Positions 1 to 6,205 of a stretch of DNA of 6,787 nucleotides are shown in pieces. The notes under the pieces are model-generated. The model was not told the origin of the DNA, searched no databases, and saw only the letters and a program-made list of their open reading frames with translations. Made by a program: the position numbers and the translations under genes. Origin of the DNA: Candidatus Finniella inopinata (GTDB taxonomy: Bacteria; Pseudomonadota; Alphaproteobacteria; Paracaedibacterales; CAITNM01); contig CAMDPB010000057.1 of the NCBI GenBank assembly GCA_945903885.1, positions 1 through 6,787 of the forward strand, given 5' to 3'. How positions within the stretch are numbered: the first letter of the stretch is position 1; each line of letters begins with the position of its first letter.

Positions 1-1
1 A

Positions 2-505
2 GCCTTTTGGGGACGGTCTAATGTAGGTAAATCAAGCCTACTCAATGCATTAATTGGCACTACGATTGCTAGAACATCAAATACTCCTGGACGAACCCAG
101 CAGCTGAATTTCTTTAATCTTGGAGATAGGTTGATGTTGGTTGATATGCCAGGATATGGTTTTGCCAATGTTCCATTGAAATTGAAATATCAGTGGGAAG
201 ACCTAATATCGGCATATCTTAATGAGCGTGATCAACTAAAGCGTGTGTTTCTTTTAATAGATGCACGCCACGGGTTCAAGAAAAATGATATTGAGATCAT
301 GACATACCTTGATGAACTGGGCTGTATTTTTCAAATATTGGTTACCAAATCTGATAAAATCCCCCTGGCCTCTCATGCAAATTTAAAAGCGACTATGGAA
401 GAAGAGCTGCTAAAACATTCAGCAGCTAGGCCTGAGGTCATTCTAACATCAGCAGAGCGTAAAATGGGCATTCACGAGTTACAACAACTCATTGTAGCGC
501 TTTAG
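2..505 (+). CDS. engB: Ribosome biogenesis GTP-binding protein EngB (YihA/YsxC), 5'-truncated
   Basis: EngB is a TRAFAC-class GTPase that helps late assembly of the large ribosomal subunit in the cytosol and is usually essential. The frame is open from base 2, giving 167 visible residues; family members are about 195-210 aa, so roughly 30 N-terminal residues lie outside the window. All G motifs are visible, numbered from the first visible residue: G1 GRSNVGKS at 4-11, the family-typical TPGRTQ (G2) at 28-33, G3 DMPGYGFA from 48, G4 TKSD at 115-118, and G5 TSAE from 149. The GRSNVGKS plus DMPGYG combination separates EngB from Era, Der and Obg. A TTG/ATG pair at 131-136 falls inside the G domain, after G1 and G2, and cannot be the true start. 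The stop is TAG at 503-505. The next gene is convergent and its stop is only 9 bases away; no hairpin terminator is visible between them. The identification is secure and only the start is missing. Confidence 0.96.
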   Translation, partial: AFWGRSNVGKSSLLNALIGTTIARTSNTPGRTQQLNFFNLGDRLMLVDMPGYGFANVPLKLKYQWEDLISAYLNERDQLKRVFLLIDARHGFKKNDIEIMTYLDELGCIFQILVTKSDKIPLASHANLKATMEEELLKHSAARPEVILTSAERKMGIHELQQLIVAL

Positions 506-514
506 AACAGAGAA

Positions 515-1450
515 CTACCTTTTCCCCAAAAACTCTTCCATAATTTCCAACCATTCTTTGGGCTGTTCAATATAGGGGAAATGGCCACAGTTTTTAAGTA
601 CTACCAACTTTGAACCCTTAATTGAGTGTGCCAAGCTGTTAGCAGCGCTCATTGGTATCACATCGCTGTCGCCATGAATAATTAGAGTAGGCATTTTTAG
701 CTTTTGCAAATCGTCGTGCTGATCAGTGTATTTTACAAATAGAGGTTCTTCTAAAATTTTGGAGACTTTCATGCCGGTTGCCGCACCTTTGGGTTCTAAT
801 TGTAAGTTCAATTTTTCAAGGTCGGCAGGATTATGGAAGTAATATTGGAAAAATAATCGGTAATACTGGGCAATCGCCTCGGGTTCACTGTTTATAAATT
901 CCTGAGACGCCTTTAATTTTTCAAAATCACCTGCACTTGGTTGAGTGCGTTTTTCAAGTTCTTCAACAAAATCACGTATACCTGAAGATGCCACAGTATT
1001 CATGAGCACAAGTTTTTTGATGTTTTTTGGATACTTCACCGCATAATGCATGGCCAGCATACCACCCCACGAATGCCCAACAATGGTGACTTTTTCGAAC
1101 TTCAACGCTTTGCGCAGCATTTCAAGATCTTCAACAAATTTATCAATGGTGATGTGTTGTTCATCAATAATTAACGCAGTTGAACGACCTGATCCAAGCT
1201 GGTCATAAAACACAACCTGATGCTTTTTGGCAAGCGCTGCCATACCAGGCAATAAGTAGCCTTGGTCCATTCCAGGCCCACCGTGGATAACAATTACCGG
1301 ATCACCCTGCCCCATTGTTTGGTAATACAGCTGACCGTTAGCGGTTTTAACAAACCCTTCCTTCGATGGAACATTGGGCACCTGATAGGTTGAAAGGTTC
1401 TGGGCGCAACCAGCCAAAATTAAAACAATTGCTAAAACGAAAAAACGCAT
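515..1450 (-). CDS. Lipoprotein alpha/beta hydrolase, proline iminopeptidase-like (S33 family)
   Basis: This is a 311-aa alpha/beta-hydrolase. Seen: an N-terminal lipoprotein signal, MRFFVLAIVLILAGC, with lipobox LAGC and the lipidated cysteine at 15. Then come HGGPG at 56-60 (oxyanion loop), YDQLGSGRS at 82-90, the nucleophile elbow GHSWGG with Ser127, the probable acid Asp263 in HGDSD, and His290 in CGHFPYIEQP. HGGPG, DQxGSGRS and GHSWGG together are the hallmark of S33 proline iminopeptidases and close amidases or esterases. The family releases N-terminal proline or hydrolyses small amides and esters; the actual substrate here cannot be read from sequence. Most proline iminopeptidases are cytosolic, so a lipid-anchored, exported form is notable; membrane location is inferred from the lipobox. 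It is the second gene of an operon with the thiolase, 9 bases downstream of it, with ribosome binding site AGGAG overlapping the thiolase stop. The ATG is well supported by that site and by the signal peptide. Confidence 0.9.
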   Translation of the reverse strand: MRFFVLAIVLILAGCAQNLSTYQVPNVPSKEGFVKTANGQLYYQTMGQGDPVIVIHGGPGMDQGYLLPGMAALAKKHQVVFYDQLGSGRSTALIIDEQHITIDKFVEDLEMLRKALKFEKVTIVGHSWGGMLAMHYAVKYPKNIKKLVLMNTVASSGIRDFVEELEKRTQPSAGDFEKLKASQEFINSEPEAIAQYYRLFFQYYFHNPADLEKLNLQLEPKGAATGMKVSKILEEPLFVKYTDQHDDLQKLKMPTLIIHGDSDVIPMSAANSLAHSIKGSKLVVLKNCGHFPYIEQPKEWLEIMEEFLGKR

Positions 1451-1456
1451 GGTGTT

Positions 1457-1461
1457 CTCCT
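1457..1461 (-). promoter_or_regulatory. Ribosome binding site of the hydrolase, overlapping the thiolase stop
   Basis: On the minus strand, AGGAG lies 6 bases before the hydrolase ATG (1448-1450), and its first two bases are shared with the thiolase stop codon TAG (1460-1462). A ribosome finishing the thiolase would cover this site, so coupled translation is likely (inference). It also fixes the hydrolase start. Confidence 0.75.
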
Positions 1462-2620
1462 ATAATTCCAGGGCAATCGCGGTCGCCTCGCCACCACCAA
1501 TGCAAGCAATGGCAATGCCACGCTTCAAATTTTTCTGACGCATAATATTAATAAGTGTCACCATAATGCGCGCCCCACTGGCACCAATGGGGTGGCCCAA
1601 AGCACAGGCACCGCCAAACATGTTTACTTTTGCCCGGGGAATATTCAAGGCTTTCATGGCCGCCATGGGAACTACGGCAAAGGCTTCGTTAATTTCAAAG
1701 GCATCTATCGAATCAATGGGCCAGCCTAACGCTGCGCACAATTTTTGGGTTGCACCAACAGGCGCTGTCGTGAACGTTTCTGGGGTTTGTGCATAAGAAG
1801 TGTAGCCCACAATTTTAGCCAGCGCCCCCGTTGTATTGGTGGAAAGCACCAACGCCGCGGCTCCATCTGCTAATGATGAACTAGTGGCAGCCGTCACTGT
1901 ACCATCGGCTTTAAAGGCTGGCCTTAGGGCACCAAACTTATCGGGCTTTACTTTGGTAATGGGCTCGTCCTGGTCAAAAGTGGTTTCGCCTTTTTTATCT
2001 GCAAAAATAACAGGGGTGATTTCAGCTTGAAAGGCCCCAGCTGCTTGTGCCTCCAGTGCGTTTTCATAAGTCTGGCGGGCAAAGTCTTCCTGAGCTTGGC
2101 GACTAAATTCATAAGTGGCAGCCGTATCATCCGCAAACATACCCATGGCGCAGCGCCCCCCTTGGGGGTTTTTGTGAAAAGCGTCTTCCAAACCATCGTT
2201 CAACATTAAATCAAGTAATGCTCCGTGACCAAACCGGTAACCAGAGCGTGCTTTTTCCAATGCATACGGCGCATTCGTCATGCTTTCCATACCGCCGGCA
2301 ATGGCGGTTTGAATATTGCCAAGGCGCAAGCTATCGCAGGCAAACATCACCGCGCGCATACCCGACCCACACACTTTGTTAATAGTTGTGGTGGGCACGT
2401 TGTGATTAAGCCCCGCTTTGATTGATGCTTGACGCGCCGGCGCTTGCCCCAACCCTGCCTGCAACACACAGCCCATGAACACTTCATCAACCGTTGGCAA
2501 GCCCGCTGCCTTCATAGCAGCACGTATAGCAAAGCTACCCAAATCAGTTGCGGAATAGGAACTAAATTGCCCCTGGAATGCACCAATTGCCGTGCGGGTC
2601 GCTGCGTGTATGCCTATCAT
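1460..2620 (-). CDS. Acetyl-CoA C-acetyltransferase (thiolase family)
   Basis: This thiolase condenses two acetyl-CoA into acetoacetyl-CoA, or runs the reverse cleavage, in the cytosol; the pathway served (short-chain fatty acid, ketone body, polyhydroxybutyrate or isoprenoid metabolism) is not shown by neighbours. Seen with ATG at 2620 as residue 1, 386 aa (family about 390): the N-terminal strand and loop IHAATRTAIGAF, nucleophile Cys84 in NKVCGSGM, the AGGMESM segment at 108-114, GHGALLDLMLNDGLEDAF from 131, the substrate-site region TVTAATSSSLADGAAA from 241, NEAFA at 311-315, His343 in GHPIGASGAR, and the acid/base Cys373 in CIGGGEA. All catalytic residues are intact. The frame also opens at a TTG 17 codons upstream (2671), but that adds residues absent from the family, has no ribosome binding site and lies upstream of the candidate transcription start. 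The ATG at 2620 has AAAGG 8 bases before it. It is the first gene of a two-gene minus-strand operon. It could be an AtoB/PhaA type or a broader acyl-CoA thiolase; the biosynthetic type is favoured by length and motifs. Confidence 0.94.
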   Translation of the reverse strand: MIGIHAATRTAIGAFQGQFSSYSATDLGSFAIRAAMKAAGLPTVDEVFMGCVLQAGLGQAPARQASIKAGLNHNVPTTTINKVCGSGMRAVMFACDSLRLGNIQTAIAGGMESMTNAPYALEKARSGYRFGHGALLDLMLNDGLEDAFHKNPQGGRCAMGMFADDTAATYEFSRQAQEDFARQTYENALEAQAAGAFQAEITPVIFADKKGETTFDQDEPITKVKPDKFGALRPAFKADGTVTAATSSSLADGAAALVLSTNTTGALAKIVGYTSYAQTPETFTTAPVGATQKLCAALGWPIDSIDAFEINEAFAVVPMAAMKALNIPRAKVNMFGGACALGHPIGASGARIMVTLINIMRQKNLKRGIAIACIGGGEATAIALEL

Positions 2621-2628
2621 CAAATGAG

Positions 2629-2633
2629 CCTTT
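2629..2633 (-). promoter_or_regulatory. Ribosome binding site choosing the thiolase ATG at 2620
   Basis: The minus strand reads AAAGG followed by CTCATTTG and then ATG. The 8-base spacing supports the start at 2620 over the longer TTG start at 2671, which is preceded by a C-rich, purine-poor stretch. Confidence 0.5.
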
Positions 2634-2664
2634 GAACTTTTGTTAGAGTATTTCGTAAAAAGCC

Positions 2665-2692
2665 ATTTCAAGCAAGGGGGATGCTACGTCAA
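2665..2692 (-). promoter_or_regulatory. Candidate sigma70-type promoter of the thiolase-hydrolase operon
   Basis: On the minus strand, TTGACG (bases 2687-2692, 5 of 6 to the -35 consensus) is followed after 16 bases by TGAAAT (2665-2670, 4 of 6 to the -10 consensus). Transcription would begin near 2658, giving a leader of about 38 bases. The -35 box touches the left arm of the inverted repeat at 2692-2725. The match was made by eye only. Confidence 0.45.
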
Positions 2693-2725
2693 TGAAAATC
2701 TTTAATAGGACTTAGTGATTTTCAT
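2692..2725. repeat. Inverted repeat between the divergent promoters (possible operator)
   Basis: ATGAAAATC at 2692-2700 and its exact reverse complement GATTTTCAT at 2717-2725 are separated by 16 bases. The left arm abuts the candidate -35 of the thiolase operon and the right arm abuts the candidate -35 of the ATPase gene. That placement suits a regulator controlling both directions, but the arms are AT-rich and no binding protein is known. The centre-to-centre distance of the arms is 25 bp. Confidence 0.5.
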
Positions 2726-2731
2726 GGAAAA
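2717..2731 (+). repeat. 15-bp direct repeat, copy 1
   Basis: GATTTTCATGGAAAA is found here and again, base for base, at 2781-2795, 64 bp downstream. This copy includes the right arm of the inverted repeat and overlaps the candidate -35 box of the ATPase promoter. It also contains an ATG followed by GAAAA, as copy 2 does. Confidence 0.8.
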
Positions 2732-2753
2732 TTTAGGAAAAAACCCTTATAAT
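2725..2753 (+). promoter_or_regulatory. Candidate sigma70-type promoter of the DUF4143 ATPase gene
   Basis: The -10 box TATAAT at 2748-2753 matches consensus exactly. TGGAAA at 2725-2730, 17 bases upstream, matches the -35 consensus at 4 of 6 positions. Transcription would start near 2760, about 28 bases before the ATG at 2788. The -35 lies inside repeat copy 1, so a protein bound there would be expected to block the promoter (inference). Confidence 0.6.
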
Positions 2754-2777
2754 ACAAGAAAATATGTAAAATACTTT

Positions 2778-2782
2778 AAGGA
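2778..2782 (+). promoter_or_regulatory. Ribosome binding site of the DUF4143 ATPase gene
   Basis: AAGGA lies 5 bases before the ATG at 2788. Its last two bases are the first two bases of direct-repeat copy 2, so a factor recognising the repeat in RNA or DNA would sit on the translation start. Confidence 0.6.
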
Positions 2783-2795
2783 TTTTCATGGAAAA
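2781..2795 (+). repeat. 15-bp direct repeat, copy 2, covering the ATPase start codon
   Basis: This is the second exact copy of GATTTTCATGGAAAA. Its ATG is the start codon of the ATPase gene, and the GAAAA encodes the start of Glu-Lys. The identity could reflect a second operator site or an old duplication of the initiation region. Confidence 0.8.
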
Positions 2796-3936
2796 AATTC
2801 GTGAACGCTATCTTAAAAATATTATTTCAGATTTTGAAATAGTTCCGATTTGTGCACTTTTGGGGCCGCGTCAATGTGGAAAAACTACGCTGGCACGCCA
2901 GTTTGCCAAAACATATCAAGGGCCCGTTCATTATTTTGATTTGGAAGATTACACTGATCTTTCACGATTAACCAATCCTAAGCTCGCCTTAGATCACTTA
3001 GAAGGGCTGATAATCATTGATGAGGTACAGCGTAAACCAGAATTATTCCCATATTTACGGGTACTAGCCGATAGACAAAATACAAAAACAAAGTTTTTAA
3101 TCTTAGGCAGCGCTTCACGTGATTTGTTGCAGCAAAGCTCAGAAACACTAGCGGGAAGATTGTCCTATATCGCTGTTTCGCCTTTTTTACTTGAAGAAGT
3201 TGGAAATCAACAAATTTTGTGGAATCGCGGAGGCTTCCCTAAATCGTTCCTTGCCGAGACTGATATATTAAGTGCTCGTTGGCGTCAAATTTATATGCAG
3301 ACTTATTTTGAAAAAGACTTGGCCTATTTAGGGCTAAATTTACCTCCGCAACGAATTTTAAAATTATGGGCAATGCTTGCCCAATATCAAGCGTGCACTA
3401 TCAATTTCGCGCATATGGCGCAGTTTATGGAAATTTCTGTCCCCACGCTTAAAAACTATCTTGGGTTGCTGGAAGGAACTTTCATGATTAGGATACTTGC
3501 GCCATGGTACGAAAATCTAGGAAAACGGCTGGTCAAAACGCCAAAATTATACGTGCGTGATTCAGGGATATACCATCAGCTTTTAAATATTCAAACTTAT
3601 GAGCAACTAATGCTTAATACACACCTTGGTTTTTCTTGGGAAGCATTTGCCCTTGAAGAAATAACCAAGTCACTAAATCTGCGCAATGAAAAGTGTTATT
3701 TTTGGGCAACCCATCAGGAAGCTGAGCTGGATTTGTTTGTTATTATAAACGGCAAACGCATTGGCTTTGAATTTAAAACACATGATCAGCCAAGCATTAC
3801 CAAATCTATGCGCATTGCCACAGAGACGTTGAAGCTAGAGCACCTGTACATTGTGACTCCCAATGAAAAAAGCTTTCCATTGGAAAATAAGGTAAGTGTT
3901 TTGTCTTTAAAGGATGCAGCAAAGCTAGTACTTTAG
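2788..3936 (+). CDS. AAA_14/DUF4143 family ATPase with nuclease-like C-terminus
   Basis: This 382-aa protein has the two-part architecture of the stand-alone AAA_14 + DUF4143 family. Seen: Walker A GPRQCGKTT at 26-34 with Lys32, Walker B LIIIDE at 74-79, a sensor-like LGSASRDL at 106-113, and LAGRLSYIAVSPF at 121-133, which matches the conserved GR...L-PF block after the ATPase core. The C-terminal half carries WEAFALEEI at 284-292 (the F-E-x-F-V-type block) and then EAELD with Asp315 and FEFK with Glu328 and Lys330. D-(x12)-ExK with flanking hydrophobic strands resembles a PD-(D/E)XK nuclease core, as noted for many DUF4143-type proteins; catalytic activity is not shown. The family's cellular role is unsettled. 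No partner toxin, antitoxin or transposase is adjacent. The gene is AT-richer than the divergent thiolase (20 of 60 G+C in bases 3301-3360 against 32 of 60 in 2341-2400). It has its own candidate promoter and ribosome binding site; the S9 peptidase gene follows 89 bases after its TAG stop. Confidence 0.93.
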   Translation: MEKIRERYLKNIISDFEIVPICALLGPRQCGKTTLARQFAKTYQGPVHYFDLEDYTDLSRLTNPKLALDHLEGLIIIDEVQRKPELFPYLRVLADRQNTKTKFLILGSASRDLLQQSSETLAGRLSYIAVSPFLLEEVGNQQILWNRGGFPKSFLAETDILSARWRQIYMQTYFEKDLAYLGLNLPPQRILKLWAMLAQYQACTINFAHMAQFMEISVPTLKNYLGLLEGTFMIRILAPWYENLGKRLVKTPKLYVRDSGIYHQLLNIQTYEQLMLNTHLGFSWEAFALEEITKSLNLRNEKCYFWATHQEAELDLFVIINGKRIGFEFKTHDQPSITKSMRIATETLKLEHLYIVTPNEKSFPLENKVSVLSLKDAAKLVL

Positions 3937-3937
3937 T

Positions 3938-3944
3938 GGGGGGG
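3938..3944 (+). repeat. Seven-G homopolymer after the ATPase stop
   Basis: Seven consecutive G follow the TAG stop of the ATPase gene. The tract lies in the leader of the S9 peptidase gene if its start is ATG 4026, or inside its coding frame if the GTG at 3936 were used. Such runs are prone to slippage, but seven is short. Confidence 0.5.
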
Positions 3945-4015
3945 TACGCAAAAAATAAACTTATGGAAAATTTTGATATGAACATTTTCTCCCCAACTAA
4001 ACTAAAATCAAGAAA

Positions 4016-4020
4016 AAAGG
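4016..4020 (+). promoter_or_regulatory. Ribosome binding site choosing the S9 peptidase start at 4026
   Basis: AAAGG lies 5 bases before the ATG at 4026. In-frame alternatives upstream (GTG 3936, ATG 3963, ATG 3978) have no comparable site, and they would put 16 to 30 extra residues before the lipoprotein signal. Confidence 0.6.
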
Positions 4021-4025
4021 TGCGT

Positions 4026-6119
4026 ATGTTATTCGGTTTAAGGATTTTTTCAAAAGCTAGCAGCTTTCCTCTCAAATTTTTCATGGTCATTCTAGTTGGC
4101 CTTTGCCTTTCCTCTTGCACGTCGCCGGGTGACGAATCCATCTCGTCTTTTCAAGAAGCAGATTTTGCGTCGATGGAGCAAACCCTTGCCGACCCTCTTC
4201 CTGCACAGCCAGGAAAGCAGGGCATCACCCCTGAATGGCTGTTAAAATTACCACCAAATGAACAACGCCCCCTTTTACAATGGCTAGACAATACATACCT
4301 GCTTTACAGTTCGCCCCCTGTTAACAACACAAAGAGTTCGACTATTGGGTTAATCGATGTGCGCACTGGCAAGCAAACCATATTGGGAGAAGGATCTTAT
4401 CCAAAACCATCTCCAGATGGGCAATGGATTGCCTTTATCAAAGAAAACAAAAAAGACGTACAATTATGGATTATGGATACCAAGGGCGCTAAAGCGAGAA
4501 AGCTCACGCATATTCAAGGAGACCTTGGTGGATATAGATATTATTTCGATTTTTCCTGGTCACCTAATTCACAAAAAATTGCACTCAACTACCAGCCCGA
4601 AGTTCCCCGTTGGAAGGAAAAGCCGAAACAAAGCACAATAAATATCATCGATATCAAGACAGCTCACATACAACAAGTTGCTCGCTTTGATGCCTCTATT
4701 CGCTGTCTTTCTTGGTTTCCAAATGGCGAAGAGATTTTGTTTATGAAAGAACGGATCGGTTTTTGTTACAACGAAGAACAAGATTATGAGTGGATAATTG
4801 CCCTTAACCTTAAAGATGGTAAGTCACGAACCTTGGCAACGTTTGACGGCCTACAACAGAGCCTGAACCCTACTATTTCCCCAGATGGAAAGAAGATTGC
4901 CGTCCTCTATGATGCTGATCATCCCATGTATGACTACATGCTCGGCATTGGCATCATTAATAATGAATCCTCTAGCCATGGTGTAGGGCGCCTGACCCAT
5001 GAAATAAAACTGTCTGCTCTTCAGTGGTCACGTGATAGTCAACGTATTTATGCTAGACGTTTTTATGGCGCCTATAAACAGCTTTATGCGATTGATGCCC
5101 ACACAGGGGCGCCCACCCAAATTACCAAAGCACCGCTTAACATTGAAGGGTATGCCCTTTCTCCTGACGGCCAACAGCTCGCCTGGATAGGTCAAGATGC
5201 GCAGGCAACTCGAATGATTCGAGTAGCGTCCAGTGAGGGGCATAATGTCAAAGATCTCTTGATTATTCCGGGCGCCCCAAAAGATATGGCATTGAGTGAA
5301 GTTCGCGAGATTGACTGGCAAGCACCTTTGGATTATCCAGGTCGCATGCGCGGTCTTTTGTTTATGCCATTAAATTACAAAGAAGGAACGCGTTATCCCC
5401 TTATCGTTGATATTCATGGAGGAGGAGGCGGATCCTCTATCTATCTGTGGGGAGGGATTCTAGTGAGTTCGCCGCTTGAATGGCATATGTGGGCAGCGAA
5501 AGGCTATGCTGTCTTTGTCCCTGAGTTTCGTTCCTCAGCTTCTTTTGGATCCCTGGCCATTACCCGTGATGACCATCAGAACCATGATCTGGTTAACTGT
5601 GACGTTAAAGACATTGAAGCTGGTGTCGCTTCTCTTATTGATCAAGGAATTGTTGACCCCCAGCGCTTAGCCGTTATTGGACATAGTGCAGGAGGACGCC
5701 GAGCTAATTGGCTTGTTGCAACAACTCATCAATTCAAAGCAGTAGTTTCTAAAGAAGGATGGGCCGATGAGTGGATTGAGTCGTTAAGCAATAAGCCTTC
5801 AAAAAGATACTATCAGATGCTTGGAGGGGCGCCCTGGGAAGTACCACAGAACTATCTTAAAAACTCAGCCTTATTTCATTGCAAGGGGGCAACCACAGCC
5901 ACCCTATTCCTTATGGGAAATCCAGACTTAAATGGGGCTGATCGCGATAAGACAGTCTTTATGCTGCATAATGCGCTTAAGGGGCAAGGCGTTGAAACAG
6001 AATACGTTCAATATCTTGATGAAGGGCATATGGATATTTTCAAGAAAGAGAAAAACAAAAGGGATTGCCTAGAACGCACCGTTCAATGGATAGACAAACA
6101 CATTGGGGCAAAGAAATGA
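4026..6119 (+). CDS. S9-family prolyl oligopeptidase-type lipoprotein peptidase
   Basis: This is a 697-aa exported serine peptidase, probably cleaving small peptides in the periplasm or at the outer membrane. Seen, numbered from ATG 4026: a basic N-terminus, hydrophobic FFMVILVGLCL and lipobox LSSC with Cys31. A propeller region follows with six regularly spaced repeats of the WD40-like/TolB type: SPDG at 129, WSPNS at 178, WFPNG at 230, SPDG at 285, WSRDS at 334 and SPDG at 379. The C-terminal alpha/beta-hydrolase domain has HGGGGG at 464 (oxyanion loop), FRSSASFG from 501, DVKDIEAGVASLI from 526, GHSAGG with nucleophile Ser554, probable Asp634 in GNPD, and His668 in DEGHMD. The triad looks complete. 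The frame stays open upstream to a GTG at 3936 overlapping the ATPase stop, but the ribosome binding site and signal peptide favour 4026; ATG 4083 would remove the basic n-region. No convincing promoter of its own is seen in the 89-base gap, so readthrough from the ATPase gene is plausible. Exact specificity (dipeptidyl, acylaminoacyl or oligopeptidase) is not readable. Confidence 0.92.
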   Translation: MLFGLRIFSKASSFPLKFFMVILVGLCLSSCTSPGDESISSFQEADFASMEQTLADPLPAQPGKQGITPEWLLKLPPNEQRPLLQWLDNTYLLYSSPPVNNTKSSTIGLIDVRTGKQTILGEGSYPKPSPDGQWIAFIKENKKDVQLWIMDTKGAKARKLTHIQGDLGGYRYYFDFSWSPNSQKIALNYQPEVPRWKEKPKQSTINIIDIKTAHIQQVARFDASIRCLSWFPNGEEILFMKERIGFCYNEEQDYEWIIALNLKDGKSRTLATFDGLQQSLNPTISPDGKKIAVLYDADHPMYDYMLGIGIINNESSSHGVGRLTHEIKLSALQWSRDSQRIYARRFYGAYKQLYAIDAHTGAPTQITKAPLNIEGYALSPDGQQLAWIGQDAQATRMIRVASSEGHNVKDLLIIPGAPKDMALSEVREIDWQAPLDYPGRMRGLLFMPLNYKEGTRYPLIVDIHGGGGGSSIYLWGGILVSSPLEWHMWAAKGYAVFVPEFRSSASFGSLAITRDDHQNHDLVNCDVKDIEAGVASLIDQGIVDPQRLAVIGHSAGGRRANWLVATTHQFKAVVSKEGWADEWIESLSNKPSKRYYQMLGGAPWEVPQNYLKNSALFHCKGATTATLFLMGNPDLNGADRDKTVFMLHNALKGQGVETEYVQYLDEGHMDIFKKEKNKRDCLERTVQWIDKHIGAKK

Positions 6120-6138
6120 TGGGCACATGAAACCAGCA

Positions 6139-6173
6139 TTATCCCCACGCCCTCTAACGAGGGCTCTGGATGA
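6139..6173. repeat. GC-rich palindromic, REP-like intergenic element
   Basis: GCCCTC at 6149-6154 and GAGGGC at 6159-6164 form a perfect 6-bp stem with loop TAAC. TTATCC (6139-6144) and GGATGA (6168-6173) add an outer stem with one G-T pair across a small internal loop. The pattern of ATCCCCAC, a GC-rich dyad and then TCTGGATGACG is like the dispersed palindromic intergenic repeats of many proteobacteria (recalled by style, not searched). It lies between two convergent genes and no T-run follows on either strand, so it is a poor textbook terminator, though it may still stop transcription or protect RNA ends. Confidence 0.55.
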
Positions 6174-6178
6174 CGCAC

Positions 6179-6205
6179 TCACCTCCGTCTTCATGAGGAT
6201 GGTGG
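6179..6205. repeat. Weaker second dyad beside the palindromic element
   Basis: CTCACCTCC-type bases at 6179-6186 can pair with GGATGGTGG at 6197-6205 with a bulged T at 6200 and a wobble at the base. The loop contains TCATGA. With the stronger hairpin it makes up most of the 100-base gap between the convergent genes and may be part of one larger repeat unit. This pairing is imperfect. Confidence 0.3.

Noticed and set aside
506..514. Bidirectional terminator between engB and the hydrolase gene
   Set aside because: The gap is only 9 bases and no stable inverted repeat was found in the surrounding bases 480-540.
1566..2635. Several open frames on the plus strand opposite the thiolase, and an alternative minus frame at 1948-2196
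   Set aside because: They lie wholly over a well-conserved thiolase gene, lack ribosome binding sites and have no family features; they reflect the GC-richer codon use of that gene.
2618..2671. Longer thiolase starting at TTG 2671
   Set aside because: It adds 17 residues not typical of the family, has no ribosome binding site and starts upstream of the candidate transcription start; ATG 2620 has AAAGG and matches the usual thiolase N-terminus.
2724..2804. 26-codon reading frame beginning in repeat copy 1 and overlapping the ATPase start
   Set aside because: Its ATG is upstream of the expected transcription start, its nearest purine-rich site is 13 bases away, and the peptide has no recognisable features.
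2621..3936. Toxin-antitoxin or CRISPR/defence locus around the ATPase
   Set aside because: There is no small partner gene, no regular repeat-spacer array and no known defence gene next to it; the short repeats are only three copies of a 9-mer with irregular spacing.
3806..4141. Minus-strand open frame across the ATPase/S9 junction
   Set aside because: It overlaps the confident C-terminus of one gene and the signal peptide of the next, and its product shows no domain.
5028..5321. Minus-strand open frame inside the S9 peptidase gene
   Set aside because: It lies in the antisense of a confident gene and shows no motif or initiation signal.
6139..6173. Rho-independent terminator call for the palindrome
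   Set aside because: The hairpin is good, but neither strand has a T-run directly after the stem, so it was listed as a REP-like repeat instead.
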